From: CAYSWK01 sp964434735
GTDB lineage: Archaea > Micrarchaeota > Micrarchaeia > Anstonellales > Bilamarchaeaceae
Length of the DNA: 21,055 bases
Reading direction: 5' to 3'
Assembly: GCA_964434735.1 (NCBI GenBank)
Contig: CAYSWK010000016.1
Span: forward strand, 1-21,055
Of the stretch, positions 11,252 to 19,105 are shown in pieces. Under the pieces are notes generated by a model. It made no database searches. It saw nothing but the letters and a program-made list of their open reading frames with translations, and had not been told where the DNA came from. Both the position numbers and the translations under genes were made by a program. Numbering within the stretch: the stretch's first letter is position 1; the number at the start of each line of letters is the position of its first letter.

Positions 11252-14068
11252 ATGAAAATAAACCTTAAGAAAATGGGAGCAATTGTTGCTGGAGCAACCA
11301 TCTTGGCTGGTTCAGTAGCATTTGCAGGACTTTGGTTTGGGAACACACAGCTTGTCAATGACAACGGTGCACCCCAGGTTAAAGTTGTAGTCGGTGAATC
11401 CGCAGCAGCAAGCGATGGTGTTGCAGCAGCAAACATTGCAGCAAAGATCGCATCTGAAGCATTCAAGACAACGACATTGACCGCACAGGTTATGGGTGAA
11501 CCCAACTGCGAAGGTGCAGAAGGAGCAGGCTCATGCGCAATCTCAAACGAAGAAGTAACCCTTGAAGTTACCGTCCCAGGTTCAGCACAATCAGGAACCT
11601 ATACGATGGAAACATTCATTGGTGATGTAACTGACAAAGGTTTACGAGACAGGGGTCTTGCATCTGGTGATATTAACTATTCATCATCAAACCCCGAAAC
11701 CTCACTTGAATTGGCACACCCCTTTGCAAACGGTGATTCAAACGGACTTTTGTCTGGTGTTTCACAACAGGGTCTTTTCAAGATTGACGGAACATTGTTC
11801 TCGCCCTTTGAAACTGTTTCTACTGAAGATGTAGATGCAGGCAAGGAGTACCAAGAAGAACAATACTTGTTCGTACGCGCAGAAACCCAATACCGTGAAA
11901 ACGAAGATGAAGTTCAGGGTAGATTCACGCAAGTAATTTACCAGGCGAAGTTCACACACGATGACTTTGGTATCCCGGTATGTACTGATGATGAAAACTC
12001 ATCCTGGTCATGGTGTTCAGATTCTGCAGATGATAACACTGGAACCCACAAGGTACCGATCTACTTCCTTGGAAAGAGATGGGTAATTACCAAGATTGAT
12101 TCTCCCGAAACGGACATTGACAACGAAACAGGTCTTGCACGTGGTGGTGAAGTTAATTTGGCAAAGGAATCCATTTCAGGTATCATCAATGTTGGTGAAA
12201 CACTTGAAGGAAGCTCAGGTTACTCGGTAAGACTTGACGATATCAAGACGGGTGACTCATCATCAGAACAACAGGCAATCGTATCTATCCTTGATTCAAA
12301 CGGAAACGTCGTGAAGCAGGATAAGGTATCACCTGGTTCAACAAAATCAATCACTGTAGTCGGTGGCGAATCAATCATGGTTCGTGTGTACAAGACTGCT
12401 CCTGGTTACACCTTCGGTGCAAAATGGGCAGACATGGCACTTATCACCAGTGAATTGAAACTCAAAGATGCAGAGACTCCTGAAATCAACAAGGATTCAA
12501 ACATCAATGATGATGGTGATACAGACTGGAGAACCGCACTTGTTTGGAGAAACAAGGATACGATCAACTCTGGTGGTTCAAACACAAACTACACAGACCA
12601 CTTGAGGAGCATTATCGTATACAAAACCTCAAACACGGACTGGTTTGGTGAAGGCCAAGGTTTCAGTATCATCGAAAAGCCAGCAGAGCTTAAGATGACC
12701 TACCGCGGACTTGACATGAACACTGATGATTCAGATGACTACGACCACTTGCAAGTTACCGTAGAAGAATCACCATCAGGGGATGAAGTTACCCTTACTA
12801 ACGACTCAAACGTTGATTATGAATTAAACGCAAGTTCTCTTTTGAGAATTACCTCAGAAAAGGACAACGCATTCTCAACGTCAGTCGGAAGCGGTAACGA
12901 ATTGCTTATCTTGTTCGATGCAGCTACAAACACGAACAACGATTCTGCAGTTGCTTCGAGCCCAGTAAACACTCAGCTTCGCCGAGGTACGGTTCTTATT
13001 AAGACCGGATCAGCAGGCCAATATGCAATCGTTGGGCAAACGAACATCTCAAACACGACTGTTGAAGTTGACTACACCATTTCGGGTGACGGTGCAACTG
13101 AAACAACGGGTGGTGTGATTTTGCTTGGGTTTGGTACGTCGAACTACTCTGCTTCAGGATCGACAACTCAAGTTCAAGGTAATACTCGACTTGAACGATT
13201 GGGTACAAATGCAGTGAACTTTACGGCATTGAACCACGGAACATCATGGACGACTGCTAATGCAATCTACTCCATCATGTTCATTCAGGACACAGGTGAA
13301 GGCATTTCTTCACAGAAGCCTGAAGCATTCGGTTTCCTTTACAACGTAACAAAGGAAGACTTGAATGAAGATGTCGGTGCCTATGAAGAAAACAAAGTCC
13401 GATATGCAGGTCCAGCATTGTACAGCACTGTTGAAGATGCATACGACCTTGAAGTCCAAACGGCAGCAGTCAACAAGGAAGAAGGATTCGTAACTGAAAG
13501 AGGAACGGTCTTCGATTCACTCGATGACAACGAACTCAATCTTTACGTAGCAAAGAGAGTTGTACGAGCACAGTACTTCCTTGCACCTTCAGAAACATCT
13601 GTTGAAGACAACTCCGCATACGTATACACCTTAAGTGAAGGTGAAAGCGTAGAAGTAGACGGATCTGACATCACCATCCTTGCAAAGAGCATTGATGAAG
13701 ATGTTGGTGGATGTGCAGTTGGCGCAGGTGCAGCACCTGTATGCGACACTTCAGGTCAATCAGCAGTCATTATGCCAAACAACGCAGCATCAGTTGAAGC
13801 AGTTATGCCAATGGCATACTCAAGCTATGCACCGTTAGTTTTGCTTGACCGCGATGCACTTGGAACTGACGCAGTTGTCACTGTCGGTGGTCCTGCAGTT
13901 AACCGTGTAACAACGGATGTTCTTGCTGGTTCAGACGTCGACTTTAACGCCGAAACAAAGGTTGTTAAGGAAGTAGTCTCAGGCAAGAAGATCGTAGTTG
14001 CTGGTCTTTCAGCAGACGACACAATGGCAGCAGCACAAGACTTCATTGCACAACTTAGAAGGCAATAA
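11252..14068 (+). CDS. S-layer protein, methanococcal-type
   Basis: Main surface-layer protein forming the cell envelope lattice. 938 residues. A Sec signal peptide (MKINLKKMGAIVAGATILAG, cut after about VAFA at 25) is followed by the S-layer N-terminal domain, with VVVGESAAASDGVAAANIAA the tell-tale segment, as in methanococcal S-layer proteins. A long acidic beta-rich core follows (about 80-780). The C-terminal S-layer domain is about 840-938 (DAVVTVGGPAVNRVTTDVL and KKIVVAGLSADDTMAAAQDF). Six cysteines form three close pairs (86/95, 244/255, 821/831), probably disulfides. Many N-X-S/T sequons (NYS, NAS, NIS, NTT, NVT) suggest glycosylation. GGTG lies 9 bases before the ATG. Codons ending in C (AAC, GAC, TAC, ATC) are more frequent than in the neighbours, as expected for very high expression. 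Confidence 0.93.
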   Translation: MKINLKKMGAIVAGATILAGSVAFAGLWFGNTQLVNDNGAPQVKVVVGESAAASDGVAAANIAAKIASEAFKTTTLTAQVMGEPNCEGAEGAGSCAISNEEVTLEVTVPGSAQSGTYTMETFIGDVTDKGLRDRGLASGDINYSSSNPETSLELAHPFANGDSNGLLSGVSQQGLFKIDGTLFSPFETVSTEDVDAGKEYQEEQYLFVRAETQYRENEDEVQGRFTQVIYQAKFTHDDFGIPVCTDDENSSWSWCSDSADDNTGTHKVPIYFLGKRWVITKIDSPETDIDNETGLARGGEVNLAKESISGIINVGETLEGSSGYSVRLDDIKTGDSSSEQQAIVSILDSNGNVVKQDKVSPGSTKSITVVGGESIMVRVYKTAPGYTFGAKWADMALITSELKLKDAETPEINKDSNINDDGDTDWRTALVWRNKDTINSGGSNTNYTDHLRSIIVYKTSNTDWFGEGQGFSIIEKPAELKMTYRGLDMNTDDSDDYDHLQVTVEESPSGDEVTLTNDSNVDYELNASSLLRITSEKDNAFSTSVGSGNELLILFDAATNTNNDSAVASSPVNTQLRRGTVLIKTGSAGQYAIVGQTNISNTTVEVDYTISGDGATETTGGVILLGFGTSNYSASGSTTQVQGNTRLERLGTNAVNFTALNHGTSWTTANAIYSIMFIQDTGEGISSQKPEAFGFLYNVTKEDLNEDVGAYEENKVRYAGPALYSTVEDAYDLEVQTAAVNKEEGFVTERGTVFDSLDDNELNLYVAKRVVRAQYFLAPSETSVEDNSAYVYTLSEGESVEVDGSDITILAKSIDEDVGGCAVGAGAAPVCDTSGQSAVIMPNNAASVEAVMPMAYSSYAPLVLLDRDALGTDAVVTVGGPAVNRVTTDVLAGSDVDFNAETKVVKEVVSGKKIVVAGLSADDTMAAAQDFIAQLRRQ

Positions 14069-14095
14069 TGCCTTCTTTTTTTCTTTTTATTTTTC
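14057..14095 (+). terminator. Hairpin plus T-tract terminator overlapping the S-layer stop codon
   Basis: AGAAGGCA-ATAA-TGCCTTCT: a perfect 8-bp stem with a 4-nt loop, then a long T-rich tract. The stop TAA (14066-14068) is in the loop. Confidence 0.75.
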
Positions 14096-14117
14096 TTCTT
14101 TTATAAACTTCTCACAT

Positions 14118-14172
14118 GAACTTCTCGCACCTCGTCTACTCACATGTTTCTTAGCCGCGAGGCTCGAAGTTC
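14118..14172. repeat. Inverted repeat enclosing a GNRA hairpin in the spacer
   Basis: GAACTTC (14118-14124) pairs with GAAGTTC (14166-14172), and inside lies AGCC-GCGA-GGCT (14153-14164), a GNRA tetraloop hairpin. A TATA-like TTTTATAAAC (14099-14108) precedes it but would start transcription inside the repeat. Role unknown; the remainder of the 208-base spacer has no gene. Confidence 0.35.
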
Positions 14173-14246
14173 GGGCTTAAGTATTTCTTCTTGATTTGTC
14201 TCCTTGCTTGTCTTTCCGTTCGTCGAAAACGCACTTTCTTCATCGT

Positions 14247-14256
14247 CTTTAAAAAC
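14247..14256 (+). promoter_or_regulatory. TATA box of the 14277 gene
   Basis: GTCTTTAAAAAC centred about 26 bases before the ATG at 14277, with no Shine-Dalgarno: a leaderless start. Confidence 0.6.
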
Positions 14257-14276
14257 ATATTCTCCCCATTGTCCGT

Positions 14277-15727
14277 ATGGCAGAGTTTACAATTCTTCCT
14301 TCTCCTCCGGCTGACGGAAGAGAACAGATTTCATTGAAATATTCCATTCTTAAAATCGATTCATCAAACGGCACATTGTGGGTTCGTCTTGACCTTTCAG
14401 ATGTTGATGTTGCAAGGGTCAATTCCCAAAAATCCCAAGAGGCGCGAGTAAAAGTTTATCAGGATATCTATGATGCCGCCTTTGATCGTTTTAGGTCCGT
14501 TCTTGATGCAAAAATGAAAGTCGTTGAGTCTACAAAGTCAGCAACTCCAGATTATAATGAAATGTTTTTAGAAGCGGGCCGTCTTCGTGATTCAAATCCT
14601 GCGGAGGCGCTTCGATTATATAGGGAAGTTTATGCTGCGACAAAACGTTTACCTTATAATGAGGAATGGAAAAAGAAAATTGCTCCTAATCGGGAATCAG
14701 AGCTTCACGANNNNNNNNNNNNNNNNNNNNNNNNNNNNNNNNNNNNNNNNNNNNNNNNNNNNNNNNNNNNNNNNNNNNNNNNNNNNNNNNNNNNNNNNNN
14801 NNNNNNNNNNATAATGAGGAATGGAAAAAGAAAATTGCTCCTAATCGGGAATCAGAGCTTCACGAGTTGCAAAAAATAGATGCGACAGGTACTACTCCTG
14901 CAGGTTCGTATTCAATCGAAGTAAGTGAGAAAAAAATCATTATTGAAGTTTCTTTACCTAATAAATCTCCTAAAAAATGGGAGTTTTCACCCGATCAAAT
15001 TCAAAAGCAAGTAAATCGACAAGGAATTATCTGGACAAAAAGCCCCGAAGATTTCAAATCCTTGCAAGTACGAGAGATGACCTGCGTTTCCTTGGTAAAG
15101 CACCTTCTTAATTCAGGAAATAATCCACTTGTTTCGGGTTCTTTTTCCTTAGGGGATGCACGGCCGCTTCTTTTACAGCTTGGCCCCGCGTTTGCAGACC
15201 TTTTGGTTGCAAAAAACATTTTAAAGGCGATTCATGACCCTTCATTGCCCGAAGGGATGCGTACGCTTTATTACGATCCAAATGCTTCGATAGACATATC
15301 ATTCATATCTACTATTTTGAGGAAAAAAGACCTTACAGCATCGCAGGTTGATTCTGTTATACGCGTCGTTTCCCCCCAATCGTCCCTAACCGTTGTTCCG
15401 CGTGTTGCAGAAAACGAAGCTAATGGAGTTATTCGTCTTGAGTTTGGACGTAACCCTAACGGAGAATTCTCCTTTTCATTCGTAACTACTGATAATAAGC
15501 CCGTTAGCCTCGTGTTAGCCGTTGCCGCTTCTTGGCTTGTTGATAAAAAAAACTCGCAGGCAAAAGAAGAAATACGCAGACGTCTTGAAGAGGTACTTAA
15601 ACCAATTATTACTGATTCGAAAGTTCGCGTAAAGATTATTGGTGACATTGTTAACAATTCCCAATTTGAATCATTTCTTGACGCCACCCGAAAACAGGCA
15701 AAAACAGGTGTCCTTTTTCAGCGATAA
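14277..15727 (+). CDS. Hypothetical protein, split by a false assembly gap
   Basis: As written the frame is broken by 100 N at 14711-14810. The 55 bases before and after the gap are identical, and joining 14277-14710 directly to 14866-15727 gives 1296 bases, one clean frame of 431 residues with no stop. The protein begins MAEFTILPSPPADGREQISL. Residues 60-145 are helical, with one TPR-like pair (LEAGRLRDSNPAEALRLYRE). The middle is beta-rich (YSIEVSEKKIIIEVSLPNKS), and the end is alpha/beta with a basic C-terminal helix. No signal peptide, membrane segment or catalytic motif is visible, so it is cytosolic with unknown role; no family recognised. It has a leaderless-type promoter of its own and precedes gyrA by 84 bases. 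Confidence 0.78.
14656..14710 (+). repeat. 55-bp left copy of an overlap duplicated across the gap
   Basis: Identical to 14811-14865. A 55-base identical overlap on either side of an N run is the signature of two contigs that meet in a k=55 assembly graph, not a biological repeat. Confidence 0.9.
14711..14810. other. Assembly gap (100 N), very probably false
   Basis: Exactly 100 N between two identical 55-base ends. Removing the gap and one copy restores a single open frame. Confidence 0.95.
14811..14865 (+). repeat. 55-bp right copy of an overlap duplicated across the gap
   Basis: Identical to 14656-14710; it encodes the same peptide (NEEWKKKIAPNRESELH) again. Confidence 0.9.
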
Positions 15728-15766
15728 CACCGGTCAACAATACGCCTCTTTTTAAGCCTTTTTCAT

Positions 15767-15774
15767 TATAATAC
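15767..15774 (+). promoter_or_regulatory. Probable TATA box of gyrA
   Basis: CATTATAATAC centred about 41 bases before the ATG at 15812, giving a leader of about 16 nt without a clear Shine-Dalgarno. Confidence 0.4.
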
Positions 15775-15811
15775 TATTATCATTTTTACGACGTAAAATA
15801 CTGTGATTTTT

Positions 15812-18271
15812 ATGGCTGAATCCATCATTGACGAACCAATTGAAAAAGACATGAAAATAAGTTACCTCGATTATGCCATGAGCGTCATCGTCGGGCGTGC
15901 AATTCCTGATGCACGTGATGGTCTTAAGCCTGTTCATCGTCGTATCCTTTTTTCCATGTATGAGCTTGGGAATACGTTTGACAAGCCTACCAAAAAGAGC
16001 GCAAGAATCGTAGGTGAATGTTTGGGTAAATTCCATCCGCACGGCGACAGTGCCGTGTATGATTCATTAGTAAGGATGGCTCAAGATTTTTCGTTACGTT
16101 ATCCATTGGTTGACGGCCAAGGAAACATGGGTTCGATTGATGGTGACTCCGCCGCGGCAATGAGGTATACGGAGGTTAGGATGGCTCGCCTTGCTGATGA
16201 GATGCTTACTGATTTGGACAAGGAAACGGTTGATTTCACTCCTAACTTTGACGGCACATTAAAAGAGCCCGTTGTGCTTCCTTCAAAAATTCCGACCCTT
16301 TTGGTAAACGGGTCATCTGGTATTGCAGTCGGTATGGCAACAAATATTCCTCCTCATAATCTTACGGAAATCATCGATGCCGCAGTTGCATTTATTGATG
16401 GTGCTACGCCGGAAACGCTTCTTTCAATCGTTACCGGTCCTGATTTTCCTACAGGTGCAACCATTGTTGGAAGAAAAGGAATTATTGACGCATATACAAC
16501 AGGACGTGGATCGATTCGCGTTCGTGCAAAAATTGAAATTCATGAAGAAAAACACATTCTTGAAGTAAAGGAAATTCCCTATCAAATAACGAAAACATCA
16601 ATCATTGAATCCATTGTTGATGCGGTGAAGGAAAAGCGCATCGAAGGCATTTCAGGAATTCATGACCGTTCTGACAAGGAAGGAATTTCAGTCATTATCG
16701 ATTTGAAGCGCGATGCACAACCTGAAGTGGTGCTTAATCAATTGTATGCACATACGCCCCTTGAAAGCTCATTTGGAATTATTAACCTCGTATTGGTTGG
16801 CAAGCAGCCCAAAGTACTTCCGCTTTATGATTTGATTCGTGAGTTCGTTGAGTTTAGAAAATTCATCGTCACTAAGCGTTGTGAATTCGAATTGTCCGTT
16901 GCAAAAGCAAAGGCACATCTCCTTGAAGGGCTTCACATTGCGCTTGATCATATCGAACCCATCGTTCAATTCTTGAAATCGGCAAAGGATACGCAGGAAG
17001 CGCGCGCAGGACTTATGAGCAACTATTCATTATCGGAAAAACAGGCAAATGCAATTCTTGATATGCGCTTGCAAAAGTTGGTATCCCTTGAGCGCACCAA
17101 GCTTGAAACCGAATTGCTTGAATTGAAAAAGCAAGTTGAATGGCTTACCTCAGTACTTTCAGATGTTTCAAAGATTCTTGCAATCATCAAGGAAGAGCTT
17201 GCTGACGTAAAAAGCAAGTACGGCGATGGAAGACGAACAAACATTATCGACGCTGAAGATGACCGAAATATCGAAGAGCTTATTCCCAAGGAAGATGTTG
17301 TTATTACGATAACAAACAAGGGATATATCAAGCGCATTTCATTGACCGAGTACAAGACCCAGCGCAGAAGTGGCAAGGGAATTATCGGAAACGAGACCAA
17401 GGATAATGATGAGGTACGTGACGTCATCATCACTCATTCGCATAACTACATGCTTTTCTTTACCGACAAGGGTCGTGCATTCTGGCTTAAGAGTTACCAG
17501 ATTCCCGCAGGCGGCAGGTATGCAACCGGAAAAACAATCGTAAGTCTGCTTGACCTTAAGGAGGAGAAGGTGAGCTCCTGGATAAGCGTTTCTGAATTCA
17601 AGGAGGACGAATTCCTCTTCATGGTCACTAAGAAAGGAACGGTAAAAAGAACTGCACTCTCAAATTTCTCAAACCCGCGCAAGGCAGGCATTATCGCAAT
17701 TACGTTGAAGGAAAATGATGGGCTTGTTGATGTTATCCGCACCACAGGCAAGGAAACGGTGCTTATCGCAACCAAGCAAGGACAGTCCATCCGGTTTGAG
17801 GAAAGCGATGCACGTGAAATTGGCCGGACCGGACAAGGTGTCATCGGTATTCGTATGGAAGACAATGATGAAGTCGCATCTATTACTATCTGTAATAAGC
17901 CAACTGTTCTTACTATTACTGAGAATGGCTATGGAAAACGCACTGCGCTTGAGGAGTATCGTGTTCAGGGCCGCGGCGGTTCAGGGATAATCAACATGAA
18001 GACCGAAGGGCGAAACGGCATGATAATAGGCACTCGTTCGGTTGAGGATGGAGATGAAATCCTTATTGTTACAACTTCAGGCCAGACGATTCGTATTGGC
18101 ACCAAGGATCTTTCAATCATCGGCCGTAACACCCAGGGCGTTCGAGTCATGAAGCTTGATGGTAATGAAAAGATTGCGCGGTTTGCGATCGTTCCTGCAG
18201 ACATGGTGAGGCGGGAAGGAACCGACTCTGACTCCACGAAGGATATTAAAAATGATGAACCGTTAGTATAA
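15812..18271 (+). CDS. gyrA: DNA gyrase subunit A
   Basis: Breakage-reunion subunit of DNA gyrase, which with GyrB puts negative supercoils into DNA using ATP. 819 residues from the ATG at 15812; a GTG at 15803 would add three. The N-terminal domain has ISYLDYAMSVIVGRAIPDAR and the winged-helix block GKFHPHGDSAVYDSLVRMAQ, and the active-site tyrosine is Y119 in MRYTEV (E. coli Y122). The quinolone-contact residues are Ser80 and Asp84, matching E. coli Ser83 and Asp87, so the wild-type, drug-sensitive form is predicted. A coiled-coil tower follows (about 350-460). The C-terminal beta-pinwheel begins with a GyrA box, QRRSGKG (517-523; consensus QRRGGKG), which marks it as gyrase and not topoisomerase IV. 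gyrB is not in the window. Confidence 0.97.
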   Translation: MAESIIDEPIEKDMKISYLDYAMSVIVGRAIPDARDGLKPVHRRILFSMYELGNTFDKPTKKSARIVGECLGKFHPHGDSAVYDSLVRMAQDFSLRYPLVDGQGNMGSIDGDSAAAMRYTEVRMARLADEMLTDLDKETVDFTPNFDGTLKEPVVLPSKIPTLLVNGSSGIAVGMATNIPPHNLTEIIDAAVAFIDGATPETLLSIVTGPDFPTGATIVGRKGIIDAYTTGRGSIRVRAKIEIHEEKHILEVKEIPYQITKTSIIESIVDAVKEKRIEGISGIHDRSDKEGISVIIDLKRDAQPEVVLNQLYAHTPLESSFGIINLVLVGKQPKVLPLYDLIREFVEFRKFIVTKRCEFELSVAKAKAHLLEGLHIALDHIEPIVQFLKSAKDTQEARAGLMSNYSLSEKQANAILDMRLQKLVSLERTKLETELLELKKQVEWLTSVLSDVSKILAIIKEELADVKSKYGDGRRTNIIDAEDDRNIEELIPKEDVVITITNKGYIKRISLTEYKTQRRSGKGIIGNETKDNDEVRDVIITHSHNYMLFFTDKGRAFWLKSYQIPAGGRYATGKTIVSLLDLKEEKVSSWISVSEFKEDEFLFMVTKKGTVKRTALSNFSNPRKAGIIAITLKENDGLVDVIRTTGKETVLIATKQGQSIRFEESDAREIGRTGQGVIGIRMEDNDEVASITICNKPTVLTITENGYGKRTALEEYRVQGRGGSGIINMKTEGRNGMIIGTRSVEDGDEILIVTTSGQTIRIGTKDLSIIGRNTQGVRVMKLDGNEKIARFAIVPADMVRREGTDSDSTKDIKNDEPLV

Positions 18272-18294
18272 TTCATTTTATCGGATGTGAACCT

Positions 18295-19074
18295 ATGTTG
18301 ACTAAGCTATTGAGGACCATTGACATCATCAAACATGTTGATAATTGGTTTGATTTTCTTCAGCATTTCAAAAAGAAGGAATTATTTATCCTTAAATTGC
18401 GTTCAGGGCTTTCATTTTATATCCGTCCCGATGGTTCCGATCATAATATTTTTAGGGAAGTTTATATTGAAAAAGCATATTCGCCCAAAGAATTTGAATC
18501 TGTAAAACCCTCGATAGAAACAGTTGTTGATATTGGCGCGCATATTGGTTTTTTCTCACTCTACGCAAGCACGTTTGCAAAACGGGTCATTTCAGTTGAG
18601 CCAACTCAGTCAAACGGCCAATTGCTTAAGAAAAACATTGAGCTTAACAATAAGCAAAACGTTGATTTTGTCAATAAGGCCGTAGGAGGTAAGGAAGGCG
18701 AGCAGAAGATGTATATCAATACTTCTGCGTATCATACGGGCCTTCATAGTTTTTATAAGGAAATTGCAACCGAAGAACAGGGTGCGGCAGTTACTGAGAC
18801 CACCGTTCCAGTTATTACTTTGGAAAGCCTTCTGGCTTCAAAAAATATTGAAATCGTCGACTTGTTGAAAATGGATTGCGAGGGCGCGGAGTATGATATC
18901 CTCTTTAATGCACCCGATTCCGTACTAAAACGGATCAAACGAATGACTATCTCTTTCCATAATGCGGGGCAGTATACGGTTAAGGATCTGGAAAAATTCC
19001 TTACTGAAAAAGGATATACGTTATCTTACGGACACGGCGGGCACCCTCTTCACGCCGTACGTAATGATATTTAG
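18295..19074 (+). CDS. FkbM-type SAM-dependent methyltransferase
   Basis: 259 residues with the class I methyltransferase fold as in FkbM: motif I VVDIGAHIGFFSLYAS (about 78-93), the acidic ribose-binding residue in SVEPTQSN (about 99-106), and the FkbM signature VDLLKMDCEGAEYDIL. These enzymes usually O-methylate sugars or small natural products, and in archaea many are linked to surface glycan genes. Here a role in modifying S-layer glycans is only a guess from the nearby S-layer genes. It begins 23 bases after gyrA without a visible promoter, so it is probably read with gyrA, and it is convergent with the lipoprotein gene. No signal peptide or membrane segment. Confidence 0.88.
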   Translation: MLTKLLRTIDIIKHVDNWFDFLQHFKKKELFILKLRSGLSFYIRPDGSDHNIFREVYIEKAYSPKEFESVKPSIETVVDIGAHIGFFSLYASTFAKRVISVEPTQSNGQLLKKNIELNNKQNVDFVNKAVGGKEGEQKMYINTSAYHTGLHSFYKEIATEEQGAAVTETTVPVITLESLLASKNIEIVDLLKMDCEGAEYDILFNAPDSVLKRIKRMTISFHNAGQYTVKDLEKFLTEKGYTLSYGHGGHPLHAVRNDI

Positions 19075-19105
19075 TTATTTTTTATAAATAAAAAAGAATT
19101 ATTCA
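19069..19105. terminator. Bidirectional AT-rich terminator region
   Basis: The 24-base spacer between the convergent genes holds TTATTTTTTATAAATAAAAA, T-rich when read from either side, so it can terminate both the gyrA-methyltransferase and the lipoprotein transcripts. Confidence 0.5.

Noticed and set aside
11101..11505. Minus-strand ORF of 134 codons at 11101-11505
   Set aside because: It is antisense to the S-layer leader and signal peptide, with low-complexity Ala/Thr composition and no start signal.
14656..14865. Biological direct repeat or duplication
   Set aside because: The copies are exactly identical, end exactly at the N run, and merging them gives one intact gene, so this is an assembly overlap.
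14587..14879. Short ORFs reading through the second N gap
   Set aside because: They are artefacts of the N run; the true frame is restored by removing the gap and the duplicated 55 bases.
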